A DNA stretch of 37,458 nt from contig CASFPH010000019.1 in assembly GCA_949296645.1 (NCBI GenBank), positions 1 to 37,458 on the forward strand, read 5' to 3'. Below, in pieces: positions 1 to 7,579 of the stretch. A program made the translations under genes and the position numbers. Below the pieces are notes generated by a model. That model searched no databases and had not been told where the DNA came from. It saw nothing but the letters and a program-made list of their open reading frames with translations. This stretch comes from an uncultured Bacteroidales bacterium (GTDB lineage: Bacteria; Bacteroidota; Bacteroidia; Bacteroidales; UBA932). Within the stretch, counting starts at the first letter, position 1. The number at the start of each line of letters is the position of its first letter.

Positions 1-39
1 AAAAACAAATCGGCTGCAACCTTAAAAATTGTAGCCGAT
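1..39 (-). terminator. Intrinsic terminator, minus strand
   Basis: Positions 9-19 pair with 29-39 (ATCGGCT core, one mismatch) around a 9-nt loop. On the minus strand the stem is followed by TTGTTTTT at 8-1. It is the second hairpin past the end of the decarboxylase operon and probably its final terminator. A gene beyond the window edge could also use it. Confidence 0.7.
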
Positions 40-61
40 CATTGTTTATATAAAAGACAAA

Positions 62-98
62 GAGACCGACCTCAGAAAATCTCTTTTGGGTCGGCCTC
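62..98 (-). terminator. Hairpin after mmdB, probable first terminator
   Basis: 66-72 pairs with 88-94 (CCGACCT/GGGTCGG with a G-T pair) and the loop contains a second small complementarity. On the minus strand it is followed by a T-rich tract near 63-50. It lies about 30 bp past the stop of the last operon gene. Confidence 0.5.
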
Positions 99-126
99 CG
101 GTTTATGGGTATTGTCCTTTGTCGTG

Positions 127-1287
127 TTATGCAAGGAATCCGAGCAGGATACCGGCTGCCACGGCACTACCTATCACACCTGCCACATTAGGACCCATGG
201 CATGCATGAGGAGATAGTTTGTCTTGTCGTATTCAAGTCCGACATTGTTGGAGACCCTCGCTGAATCAGGAACGGCAGATACACCTGCGTTTCCGATAAG
301 AGGATTGATCTTGTTGCCTTCCTTGAGGAACAGGTTGAAGAATTTCACGAACAGTACACCTGCTGCAGTTGCAATTACGAATGAGATTGCACCGAGGATG
401 AAAATCTTGATAGAGTTCCACTGGAGGAATTTGTCGGCCTGGGTAGAACAACCTACGGTGACACCTATAAGTATCGTCACTACGTCGATCAGCGGTCCTC
501 TTGCCGTTTCAGCAAGACGGCGTGTAACGCCGCTTTCCTTGATCAGGTTACCGAAGAACAGCATACCGAGGAGCGGAAGACCTGAAGGTACGATGAATGC
601 AGTTAGCAGGAATCCTATTATAGGGAACATGATCTTTTCTCTCTGTGAGACTGCACGAGGTGACTTCATTCTGATAAGTCTTTCTTTCTTTGTCGTGAAA
701 AGTCTCATGATAGGAGGCTGAATCACTGGAACCAGTGCCATATATGAGTATGCGGACACTGCAATTGCTCCCATAAGGTCAGGTGCAAGTCTTGAAGAAA
801 GGAAGATTGCCGTAGGACCGTCTGCTCCGCCGATGATACCTATGGCACCTGCTTCTGCAGGAGAGAATCCGAGGGCCAGGGCTATACCGTAGGCTCCGAA
901 TATACCGAACTGCGCCGCCGCTCCGATAAGCATCAGCTTAGGGTTGGATATCAGTGCGGAGAAGTCTGTCATGGCTCCGATGCCAAGGAAGATCAGAGGA
1001 GGGTAGAAGCCCTGTCTTACACCCTGGTACAGAATGTTGAGTACGGAACCTTCTTCATAGACGCCCACGCTCATTCCAGGAAAGAGCGGAATGTTACCTA
1101 TTACTATACCGAATCCGATAGGAACCAGAAGCATAGGCTCCCAGTCCTTTTTGATTGCAAGATACATGAATCCCAGTCCTATGCATATCATCAGGATATG
1201 TCCGAATGTAGCATTCGCAAATCCTGTGTACTGGAAGAATTGGGCAAGGTTATCTGCAATCAGTGAAAATACACTCTGATGTTCCAT
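127..1287 (-). CDS. mmdB: Na+-translocating decarboxylase beta subunit (methylmalonyl-CoA decarboxylase type)
   Basis: Integral membrane subunit of the biotin-dependent sodium pump decarboxylases (OadB/MmdB/GcdB family). It decarboxylates carboxybiotin and exports Na+ across the cytoplasmic membrane. The 386 residues form many hydrophobic segments and carry the family's GGADGPT motif at 153-159; Asp156 corresponds to the aspartate known to be essential for Na+ coupling in the Klebsiella protein. A second signature, GNAGVSAVPDSARVSN, is at 332-347. Length is usual for the family. It is the last gene of the operon, 4 bp after the biotin carrier, with two hairpins downstream. The family alone does not tell oxaloacetate from methylmalonyl-CoA specificity; the methylmalonyl assignment is inferred from the epimerase and carboxyltransferase upstream. 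Confidence 0.93.
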   Translation of the reverse strand: MEHQSVFSLIADNLAQFFQYTGFANATFGHILMICIGLGFMYLAIKKDWEPMLLVPIGFGIVIGNIPLFPGMSVGVYEEGSVLNILYQGVRQGFYPPLIFLGIGAMTDFSALISNPKLMLIGAAAQFGIFGAYGIALALGFSPAEAGAIGIIGGADGPTAIFLSSRLAPDLMGAIAVSAYSYMALVPVIQPPIMRLFTTKKERLIRMKSPRAVSQREKIMFPIIGFLLTAFIVPSGLPLLGMLFFGNLIKESGVTRRLAETARGPLIDVVTILIGVTVGCSTQADKFLQWNSIKIFILGAISFVIATAAGVLFVKFFNLFLKEGNKINPLIGNAGVSAVPDSARVSNNVGLEYDKTNYLLMHAMGPNVAGVIGSAVAAGILLGFLA

Positions 1288-1291
1288 ATGA

Positions 1292-1741
1292 TTAACCGAT
1301 TACTACAAGAGCAGCACCTTCAAGTACTGAATCTCCCTGTTTAACTTTAATGCTCTGTACAGTACCGTCGACTGAAGCTTCGATGATGTTTTCCATCTTC
1401 ATGGCTTCCAGTACCATAAGTTTCTGGCCTTTCTTCACAGCCTCGCCTTCCTTGACATTTATTCCGATTATGACGCCAGGGAGCGGTGAAGAAATAGTAG
1501 TACCGCCTGCCGGTGCGGCTGCTGCAGGTTTGGCTGCAGGTGCAGCGGCTGGAGTTGCAGCGGGTGCTGCAGGTCTGGAAACAGGTCTGCTTACAGGAGC
1601 CATGGACTTTTTGGTAAGAGGCTTGTCAAATTCCACCTTGAAAGGTGTTCCGTTTACTTCAAGAAGAGCGACTTCATCCTCTACTTCATTTATGGTAACA
1701 TTGTAATCGTTACCATTGATTTTCATTTTGTATTCTTTCAT
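1292..1741 (-). CDS. mmdC: Biotin carboxyl carrier subunit of the decarboxylase
   Basis: Carries carboxybiotin from the carboxyltransferase to the membrane beta subunit. The 149-residue protein has a short N-terminal domain (1-45), a flexible Ala/Pro-rich linker (about 50-80) and a C-terminal biotinyl domain (84-149). The domain contains the classic EAMKM motif at 112-116, making Lys115 the predicted biotinylation site. The biotin ligase gene in this window (18141-18902) is the likely modifying enzyme. The gene lies between the OadG-type gene (19 bp upstream) and mmdB (4 bp downstream). Linker-plus-biotinyl architecture matches gamma/carrier subunits of methylmalonyl-CoA and glutaconyl-CoA decarboxylases. 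A lipoyl carrier is excluded by the AMKM context. Confidence 0.92.
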   Translation of the reverse strand: MKEYKMKINGNDYNVTINEVEDEVALLEVNGTPFKVEFDKPLTKKSMAPVSRPVSRPAAPAATPAAAPAAKPAAAAPAGGTTISSPLPGVIIGINVKEGEAVKKGQKLMVLEAMKMENIIEASVDGTVQSIKVKQGDSVLEGAALVVIG

Positions 1742-1760
1742 TGCAAATAAAATCTGTTGG

Positions 1761-2687
1761 TTATTTTTTTCTGAGTTGAGGAGTCTCTCTCAAAGTGTAT
1801 ATCTTAGAGCTCCAAGGTGAGTATGTTTTCTTAACCTTATCAATAGTAAGTATTGTATTTTCGTAGTCATGGGCTTCATTTTCCTCTCTGTAAAGATGTA
1901 GAGCAAGAGAAATGGCCGCATATACTTCAGCTGAAGTCTCTTCGTATTTATGGTCAGGAACCTTGTCGTCTTTTTGGGTGACATTGTCAGACCTTTTCTG
2001 GGAGCCTCTGATTGATGCGTTGCCGATCTGCTTGAATACGATATAGAGGAGAATGAGGGCGAGGAATACTACGGACATGGCAGTAACAGCCATTACTATT
2101 CCGTAAGGGTCCAGTTTCTTGAGCCTCATGCTTGCGCTTTCACCGTCAAGAGTAAAATTGTTGGTGCTTGGAGATGTCTTCTTCATGACAGCCCATCCTT
2201 CGCCGTCACCGCTGACGCTTCCTATACCGTCTTCAGTACGACCGAAAGAAACGTTCGGAGTAAGTTGTGAATGGTCTATTTTTATTCTGTCTATGATTGT
2301 TCTACCATCACTGCTGACAAACAGGATCTCCTTTGCTTCATCCAGTTTGAAGTTGATGTGGAATGTACCTCTGAACGGCTGGTTGTCAGCCCAGAACAGG
2401 ATATGCTGTCTAGGTTTGATTTTGGTGAGTATATCACCTTTGGGCACCATGTATTTTGTAAGGTTGCCCGGATCGTCGGTAAGGTAGCATCCTCCTATGT
2501 CAACGGTACCGTATGAAGTGTTGAAGAGTTCTATCCATCCGTTCTTGTGTCCGAAGTCGTCTTCAAAATCATCGGTGTTCGTTACAAGGAACTCATTCAG
2601 ACGCATGTCAGACATATTCTGAGCGTTCAGATTGAGCGATGCAATTACACAACCGAGCAATAGAAATAGTTTGAATATTTTCTTCAT
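1761..2687 (-). CDS. OadG-type membrane subunit fused to a periplasmic lamin-tail domain
   Basis: Probable small membrane subunit that assembles the decarboxylase. In 308 residues I see a signal peptide (1-22, ending LNA), a beta-rich region at about 25-165 with features of the lamin-tail domain (LNEFLVTN start, GWIELFN, GCYLTDD), one transmembrane helix (about 195-219), a charged stretch, and a C-terminal tail (253-301) with AAISLALHLY and YSPWSSKIYTLRE, typical of Bacteroidetes OadG-family proteins. Topology should put the lamin-tail domain in the periplasm and the tail in the cytoplasm. I chose ATG at 2687 because it starts directly at the signal peptide; a TTG at 2705 would add six residues. 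The gap to mmdA is 18 bp. The OadG call rests on tail and context; the lamin-tail call is by pattern, not search. Confidence 0.75.
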   Translation of the reverse strand: MKKIFKLFLLLGCVIASLNLNAQNMSDMRLNEFLVTNTDDFEDDFGHKNGWIELFNTSYGTVDIGGCYLTDDPGNLTKYMVPKGDILTKIKPRQHILFWADNQPFRGTFHINFKLDEAKEILFVSSDGRTIIDRIKIDHSQLTPNVSFGRTEDGIGSVSGDGEGWAVMKKTSPSTNNFTLDGESASMRLKKLDPYGIVMAVTAMSVVFLALILLYIVFKQIGNASIRGSQKRSDNVTQKDDKVPDHKYEETSAEVYAAISLALHLYREENEAHDYENTILTIDKVKKTYSPWSSKIYTLRETPQLRKK

Positions 2688-2705
2688 CTTCTTTATATTA
2701 ATCAA

Positions 2706-4259
2706 TTATAGAGGAAGGTTGTCGTGTTTCTTTGCAGGGTTGGTAAGCTTCTTGGTAGCAAGCTGCTGGAGTGCGCGGATGATGCGGAAACGAGTGTTTC
2801 TAGGTTCGATTACATCGTCGATATAACCGTATTTTGCCGCATTGTAAGGATTTGCGAATGCATCCCTGTATTCTTTTTCCTTTTCTGCCGCGAACGCTGC
2901 AGGATCGGCTGATGCTGCCATTTCTTTTCCGTAAAGAACTTCAATTGCACCTGAAGGTCCCATAACGGCGATTTCTGCTGTAGGCCATGCGTAGTTGATG
3001 TCGCCTCTCAGATGTTTTGAACTCATCACGCAGTATGCTCCTCCATATGATTTTCTTAGAGTAACGGTTACCTTAGGAACAGTTGCTTCTCCGTATGCGT
3101 AGAGCAGTTTTGCACCATGGAGTATGATTCCGCCGTATTCCTGCTGTGTTCCCGGAAGGAATCCAGGTACGTCCACCAGTGTTACCAGCGGAATGTTGAA
3201 TGCGTCGCAGAAACGTACGAAACGTGCAGCCTTTCTTGAAGAGTTGTTGTCAAGTACGCCTGCAAAATATTTAGGCTGGTTTGCAACGATACCTACTGAT
3301 ATTCCGTTGAAACGTGCGAAACCTACTATTATATTCTTTGCGAAGTCCTTGTGTACTTCAAGGAATTTTCCGTCGTCGATGATCGCACCGATAACCTCAT
3401 ACATGTCATAAGGCTTGTTAGGGTTGTCAGGTATGATTTCGTTCAGACTGTCTTCAAGACGGTCGATCGGGTCTTCAGTCGGAACTATAGGTGCTTCTTC
3501 GAGGTTATTCTGAGGTATGTAGCTCATAAGGTCTCGTATAACCTGGATACCTTCTTCTTCGCTTTCAACTGCAAAGTGTGCCACACCGCTCTTGGTTGCA
3601 TGCACGCTTGCACCACCAAGCTGTTCCTGGGATACGTCTTCACCGGTTACGGTCTTTACAACCTTAGGTCCGGTAAGGAACATGTAGCTTGTACCTTTGG
3701 TCATAATGTTGAAGTCGGTGAGGGCAGGAGAGTAGACGGCGCCGCCTGCACATGGTCCGAAAATGGCAGAAATCTGAGGAACGACACCTGATGCAAGAAT
3801 GTTTCTCTGGAATATTTCGGCATAGCCTGCGAGTGCGTTCACACCTTCCTGTATACGTGCTCCGCCTGAGTCGTTGAGACCTATTACAGGTGCACCCATT
3901 TTCATGGCCTGATCCATTACCTTGCATATCTTCATTGCAAAGCTTTCAGAAAGGGAACCTCCGAATACGGTGAAATCCTGGGCGAAAACGTATACCAGTC
4001 TTCCGTCTATCGTACCGTAACCTGTTACAACGCCGTCACCGAGGAATACTGTTTTTTCCATTCCGAAGTTGGTACAACGGTGTGTTACGAACATGTCAAA
4101 TTCCTCGAAGCTTCCTTCGTCGAGGAGCATTGCTATTCTTTCACGGGCAGTGAATTTACCTTTCTGGTGCTGTGAGTCAATTCTTTTCTGACCACCTCCC
4201 AAACGCGCTTTTTCACGTAGCTGTATAAGCGCTTTTACTTGTTCAAGCTGTTGGCTCAT
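2706..4259 (-). CDS. mmdA: Methylmalonyl-CoA decarboxylase alpha subunit / propionyl-CoA carboxylase beta-type carboxyltransferase
   Basis: Transfers the carboxyl group of (S)-methylmalonyl-CoA to carrier biotin, yielding propionyl-CoA. The 517 residues form two crotonase-like halves. The N half has SGGARIQEG (121-129) and the [13 protein letters not shown] oxyanion-hole region (158-170); the C half has [11 protein letters not shown] and [10 protein letters not shown]. Length and motifs match the MmdA/PccB family. Homologues that run as propionyl-CoA carboxylase are paired with a biotin carboxylase; none is seen here, while a Na+-pump beta subunit is present, which favours decarboxylase. The gene is 30 bp after the epimerase and 18 bp before the OadG-type gene, in the same orientation. 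Confidence 0.93.
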   Translation of the reverse strand: MSQQLEQVKALIQLREKARLGGGQKRIDSQHQKGKFTARERIAMLLDEGSFEEFDMFVTHRCTNFGMEKTVFLGDGVVTGYGTIDGRLVYVFAQDFTVFGGSLSESFAMKICKVMDQAMKMGAPVIGLNDSGGARIQEGVNALAGYAEIFQRNILASGVVPQISAIFGPCAGGAVYSPALTDFNIMTKGTSYMFLTGPKVVKTVTGEDVSQEQLGGASVHATKSGVAHFAVESEEEGIQVIRDLMSYIPQNNLEEAPIVPTEDPIDRLEDSLNEIIPDNPNKPYDMYEVIGAIIDDGKFLEVHKDFAKNIIVGFARFNGISVGIVANQPKYFAGVLDNNSSRKAARFVRFCDAFNIPLVTLVDVPGFLPGTQQEYGGIILHGAKLLYAYGEATVPKVTVTLRKSYGGAYCVMSSKHLRGDINYAWPTAEIAVMGPSGAIEVLYGKEMAASADPAAFAAEKEKEYRDAFANPYNAAKYGYIDDVIEPRNTRFRIIRALQQLATKKLTNPAKKHDNLPL

Positions 4260-4289
4260 CTTATTTGTGTTTGTTTGTGAATGTTTCCG

Positions 4290-4706
4290 TTATTTTTCGT
4301 TGGGGTTTTCGCAAAGCTCAGTAAGCACGCCTACTGTTGATTTAGGATGAAGGAATGCGATGTTCAGACCTTCTGCGCCTTTTCTCGGAGCTTTGTCTAT
4401 CAACTGTACACCTTTGTCAGAAAGTACGTTGAGTGCATTCTGGACGCCATCCTTAACGGCAAATGCCACGTGATGTATGCCTTCTCCTTTCTTTTCTATG
4501 AATTTGCCTATAGGACCTTCAGGATCAGTGCTTTCAAGCAATTCTATTTTTGTCTGTCCTACTTTGAAGAATGCTGTTTTCACTTTCTGGTCTTTTACTT
4601 CCTCTACGGCATAGCATTTCAGACCCAGTTTTTCCTCGTAGTACGGTATTGCTGTTTCAAGAGATTTAACAGCTATACCAAGATGTTCAATATGAGATAG
4701 TTCCAT
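4290..4706 (-). CDS. mce: Methylmalonyl-CoA epimerase
   Basis: Interconverts (R)- and (S)-methylmalonyl-CoA between the B12-dependent mutase and the decarboxylase. The 138-residue protein has two vicinal-oxygen-chelate repeats; likely metal ligands are in HIEHLGIAV (start), ELLES, GIHHVAF and the C-terminal TELCE. Length is normal for the family. The frame is open upstream to 4760, but that extension would begin inside the -7 box at 4758-4765 and does not look like family sequence, so I place the start at 4706 (MELSHIEHLG). It is the first gene of the five-gene propionate operon. Confidence 0.92.
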   Translation of the reverse strand: MELSHIEHLGIAVKSLETAIPYYEEKLGLKCYAVEEVKDQKVKTAFFKVGQTKIELLESTDPEGPIGKFIEKKGEGIHHVAFAVKDGVQNALNVLSDKGVQLIDKAPRKGAEGLNIAFLHPKSTVGVLTELCENPNEK

Positions 4707-4757
4707 AACGATTTGATATTTATTTGGTATATTTGAAACAATATTGTATTTATCCCG

Positions 4758-4789
4758 CAAAAGTAATAATTATTGTAATAATTTTCAAA
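4758..4789 (-). promoter_or_regulatory. Promoter of the mce-mmdA-oadG-mmdC-mmdB operon
   Basis: On the minus strand TTTG (4789-4786) is followed by exactly 20 bp and then TACTTTTG (4765-4758). This is a full match to the Bacteroidetes consensus TTTG-N19-21-TAnnTTTG. The predicted start near 4752 gives a leader of about 46 nt. A perfect 7-2-7 inverted repeat, AATTATT-GT-AATAATT, fills the spacer at 4768-4783 (plus-strand reading). Confidence 0.8.
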
Positions 4790-4793
4790 AAAT

Positions 4794-6260
4794 TCACTTC
4801 CTCTTCTCGTTCTTCCCGGGTTCTGCTGCGTGTCTGAAAATCCTGTATCCTGTAGCTGCCACAATTATGCTCATAAGCGGACTTATAAGATTGAAAAAAC
4901 AGTAAGGAAGGTAGGCAATGGTTGCAGTTCCAAGTACGGTCGACTGGGCAAGTCCGCAGGTATTCCATGGTATCAGTACGGATGTGACTGTTACGGAATC
5001 TTCCGTGGTTCTGCTCAGCAATCTGCTTTCATATCCTTTTTCCCTGTATATGTCCTTGAACATGTTGCCGAGCAGTATTATGGATATGTACTGGTCGGCA
5101 GTGCAAATGTTGAGTGTCAACCCGGAAAATACGGTGGAACTAACCAGACCGGTCCTGTTTTTCATGAATTTCAGGAACAGTGATGTAAGGCTTTTCAGCA
5201 TCCCGCTCGCCGTCATTGCTCCTCCGAAACACATGGCGCATATGATTAGCCATATCGTGTTCATCATGCCGCCCATGCCTTTCGTCGCGACAAGCGAATC
5301 CAGAGGTTCGTAACCCGTGGCCACCGAGGTATTTCCGTACCATGTTTTCATCAGTCCTTCCACGGTATCAGCAAAGAGGTTTCCTGTACCGGACGAAATT
5401 TCATGAAGTATATGCGGCTGCGATATGGTTGCAGTAAGTCCGGCGGCAAGAGCCGACAGGAACAGCGTCACTACAGACGGAACCTTCCTGGCTATCAGTA
5501 TCCCGGTAAAAACGGGAATCAGAAGCAGCAGTAGGGAAATGTTGAATGTACCGTCTATGGCGGAGGCGAATTCCGCTATTCTGTCTGGCGAGTCTCCAGA
5601 ACCTCCGGAGAATCCTGCTACGGTATATATCGCCAGGGCTATTAGCATTGACGGTATTGTTGTTATCATCAGGTAACGTATGTGCTTGAACAGGGGAGTC
5701 CCGGAAACGGATGATGCGAGAACGGTAGTGTCAGACAGTGGTGATACCTTGTCCCCGAAGTATGCTCCAGAGATTATTGCACCTGCAGTCCATCCGCTGC
5801 TGAAACCGAGGGCTTCTCCTATTCCCATGAGAGCTATTCCGACCGTAGCTATCGTGCTCCATGAACTTCCGGTCATTACAGATACTACGGCACAAATGAG
5901 GCAGCCCGATGCAAGAAAAAAGTCAGGGTTCAGGATTTTCATGCCGTAGTATATCATCGTGGGTACTACTCCGCTTATCATCCAGCTGCCTGCCAGTGCA
6001 CCTATTAGAAGCAGTATGATGATTGCCGTTGCAATATCCTTTATGTTGGAAGCTATTCTGTTTTCGAAATCTTCCCATTTCCCTTTACAGAAAAATACTG
6101 AAACGGCAATGCAGATTGCTGCCGATAGCAGCAGGGCGATTTGACTGGCGCCGTTCAGTGCATCGCTTCCGAAAATTCTGATAATGATGAACAGCAGAGT
6201 CAGGAGACTGACAAGTGGAATGGCGGACAGCCAGGCGGAAGGCATTTTGTTCTTGTCCAT
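4794..6260 (-). CDS. nhaC: Na+/H+ antiporter, NhaC family
   Basis: Cytoplasmic-membrane antiporter exchanging Na+ for protons. The 488 residues have repeated hydrophobic helices; conserved stretches include GSSWST (131-136) and the charged intramembrane motif SGAYFGDKVSPLSDTT (164-179), characteristic of NhaC. Length is typical. ATG at 6260 is used; ATG at 6245 (MPSAW) is possible. It lies immediately upstream of the Na+-pumping decarboxylase operon on the same strand, but that operon has its own strong promoter in the 87-bp gap. The neighbour suggests a role in handling the Na+ gradient made by the decarboxylase. Substrate is inferred; some relatives exchange malate/lactate or lysine. Confidence 0.88.
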   Translation of the reverse strand: MDKNKMPSAWLSAIPLVSLLTLLFIIIRIFGSDALNGASQIALLLSAAICIAVSVFFCKGKWEDFENRIASNIKDIATAIIILLLIGALAGSWMISGVVPTMIYYGMKILNPDFFLASGCLICAVVSVMTGSSWSTIATVGIALMGIGEALGFSSGWTAGAIISGAYFGDKVSPLSDTTVLASSVSGTPLFKHIRYLMITTIPSMLIALAIYTVAGFSGGSGDSPDRIAEFASAIDGTFNISLLLLLIPVFTGILIARKVPSVVTLFLSALAAGLTATISQPHILHEISSGTGNLFADTVEGLMKTWYGNTSVATGYEPLDSLVATKGMGGMMNTIWLIICAMCFGGAMTASGMLKSLTSLFLKFMKNRTGLVSSTVFSGLTLNICTADQYISIILLGNMFKDIYREKGYESRLLSRTTEDSVTVTSVLIPWNTCGLAQSTVLGTATIAYLPYCFFNLISPLMSIIVAATGYRIFRHAAEPGKNEKRK

Positions 6261-6340
6261 GTTATTCGGAATGTTTGAAGCTTTTCATCTTGTAAATTTA
6301 TGAAAATATACTCATGTCTCAAAATGTATATCGTGCTTAT

Positions 6341-6529
6341 TAAAAAACTCTGAGGCCAAATCGAGTGTGTAATCCACGTCGTATTGAACTATCTGAAAAT
6401 GAACTGATTGTCGCGGAGGACTCTTGCGGACTCGAACGGATTTCGGGTGAGTGTGCAAGTTAAGTTTTTATATATTGCTGAAAATCAGTAGAGTACCGCG
6501 CAGTGGCAAACAGACTCGACCGGGCCCTT
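6341..6529 (-). ncRNA. Rod-shaped structured RNA, candidate 6S-like RNA (ssrS or Bacteroidales-1 type)
   Basis: The 508-bp gap contains nested long-range pairings forming one rod: 6361-6366 with 6514-6519, 6368-6370 with 6510-6512, 6374-6377 with 6503-6506, 6380-6382 with 6498-6500, 6403-6409 with 6483-6489, 6423-6427 with 6455-6459, and an apical hairpin 6430-6436 with 6442-6448. An outer helix joins 6352-6356 and 6523-6527. On the minus strand the closing helix is followed by CAGAGTTTTTT (T-run 6347-6342), and a -7-like box lies just before it (6541-6534), giving a transcript of about 189 nt. Size, end pairing and open middle resemble 6S RNA, which sequesters housekeeping RNA polymerase. 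One apical pair favours the plus strand (a G-T pair that becomes C-A on minus), so strand is not certain. No covariance search was possible. Confidence 0.5.
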
Positions 6530-6533
6530 GAAA

Positions 6534-6541
6534 GAAAAATA
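6534..6541 (-). promoter_or_regulatory. Candidate -7 box for the structured RNA
   Basis: Minus-strand TATTTTTC matches TAnnTTTG except for the last base. It would start transcription near 6529-6527, at the foot of the closing helix. No TTTG is seen at the expected distance. Instead a perfect 7-bp inverted repeat (GCCAGAG 6554-6560 with CTCTGGC 6567-6573) covers that area. Confidence 0.35.
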
Positions 6542-6622
6542 CACCTAATCCCAGCCAGAGGGAATTCTCTGGCAAAGGAAGGGCACGTTTTTCTCAGGTC
6601 ATGAGTTTAAAGGGTAGCCTTT

Positions 6623-6661
6623 AAAAAAGAAGAGTGATTCAAATGAACGAATCACTCTTCT
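6623..6661 (-). terminator. Strong intrinsic terminator downstream of yebC
   Basis: A perfect 13-bp stem (6628-6640 with 6649-6661) with an 8-nt loop is followed on the minus strand by a T-run over 6628-6623. It is 108 nt beyond the yebC stop. The stretch between (6662-6768) has no ORF I can support. Confidence 0.85.
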
Positions 6662-6768
6662 AAGTCGCGGACGAAAAAAGTTATAATAAATTTGGTTTTA
6701 ACTTTAGAATTCGGCCTATTATATTATTCGTATGATCTGCAGTATGCCTTTGTCAGAATGCGCTTCGG

Positions 6769-7488
6769 TTATGACAACGACATTGTGTGGTAAACGTTCT
6801 GTACGTCATCGTCATTTTCGAATTTTTCGATGAGCTTTTCGATCTCTGCCTGTTCTTCAGGATTGAGTTTCTTGAGTTCTACGGTAGGCATTCTTTCGAA
6901 TCCTCCTGATATGAGTTCTAGGCCGTTTTCTTCGATGTATTTCTGAATGCTTCCGAAACTTTCGAAAGAACCGTAAATAACGATTTCCTCTTCATCCTGG
7001 AAGATTTCCTCTACTCCGAAGTCTATCATTTCAAGTTCAAGTTCCTCAAGATCCAGACCTTCCTTAGGTTTAACTTTGAATACGCATTTTCTTTCGAACA
7101 TGAAATCCACGCTGCCGGATGTTCCGAGAGATCCTCCGCATTTGTTGAAATAGCTTCTTACATTTGCCACTGTTCTGGTTGGGTTGTCAGTGGCGGTTTC
7201 AATGAGAAAAGCGATTCCGTGAGGACCGTATCCTTCATATACCATTTCCTTATAGTCACCCTGGTCTTTTTCAACAGCCCTTTTTATTGCTCTTTCGATG
7301 TTGTCTTTCGGCATGTTTTCCGATTTTGCCGTCTGTATGAGGGTTCTCAGTCTCGGGTTTCCGTCCGGATCAGTACCTCCTGCTTTTGCAGCTATAGTTA
7401 TTTCCTTTCCAAGACGGGTGAAGACTCTTGCCATGTTGCCCCATCTTTTAAACTTTCTCTCTTTTCTGAATTCAAAAGCTCTTCCCAT
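6769..7488 (-). CDS. yebC: YebC/PmpR-family (TACO1-like) protein
   Basis: Cytoplasmic protein of the YebC/TACO1 family, described in different bacteria as a DNA-binding regulator and, more recently, as an aid to translation of difficult proline-containing sequences. The 239 residues cover the full family length. The start MGRAFEFRKERKFKRWGNMA and the segment AAKAGGTDPDGNPRLRTLI are family hallmarks. Further on are MPKDNIERAIKRA and YEGYGPHGIAFLIE. ATG at 7488 gives the canonical N-terminus. The promoter is at 7542-7573, leaving a leader of about 48 nt; the terminator is at 6623-6661. It appears to be transcribed alone. Confidence 0.95.
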   Translation of the reverse strand: MGRAFEFRKERKFKRWGNMARVFTRLGKEITIAAKAGGTDPDGNPRLRTLIQTAKSENMPKDNIERAIKRAVEKDQGDYKEMVYEGYGPHGIAFLIETATDNPTRTVANVRSYFNKCGGSLGTSGSVDFMFERKCVFKVKPKEGLDLEELELEMIDFGVEEIFQDEEEIVIYGSFESFGSIQKYIEENGLELISGGFERMPTVELKKLNPEEQAEIEKLIEKFENDDDVQNVYHTMSLS

Positions 7489-7541
7489 AAATTATTTATT
7501 TTCTATTTGTATCGGTTATAAATTTTCAGAATAACAGGCGG

Positions 7542-7573
7542 CAAAGTTAGAATTTATATTTGCAAAAATCAAA
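7542..7573 (-). promoter_or_regulatory. Promoter of yebC
   Basis: Minus-strand TTTG (7573-7570), 20 bp, then TAACTTTG (7549-7542): full Bacteroidetes consensus. The start is predicted near 7536. It lies right after the stop of the upstream permease gene. Confidence 0.8.
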
Positions 7574-7579
7574 GTGACC

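Noticed and set aside
50-1741. Oxaloacetate decarboxylase assignment for the operon
   Set aside because: The carboxyltransferase is of the MmdA/PccB type, not OadA, and an epimerase leads the operon, so methylmalonyl-CoA is the better substrate.
4707-4760. 18-residue N-terminal extension of the epimerase
   Set aside because: It would begin inside the -7 box of the operon promoter and precede the predicted transcription start.
6411-6445. GTTCGAGTCC on the minus strand, resembling a tRNA or tmRNA T-arm
   Set aside because: The flanking 5-nt segments are not complementary and no acceptor or anticodon arm can be built; the segment is part of the rod RNA instead.
6607-6623. Small hairpin AAAGG-GTAG-CCTTT as an additional terminator
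   Set aside because: Short stem and no T-run on either side; it is just past the strong yebC terminator.
6410-6671. Repeated word GTCGCGGA at 6410-6417 and 6664-6671 as att-site or tRNA remnant
   Set aside because: Only 8 bp, no integrase or tRNA nearby; compatible with chance.
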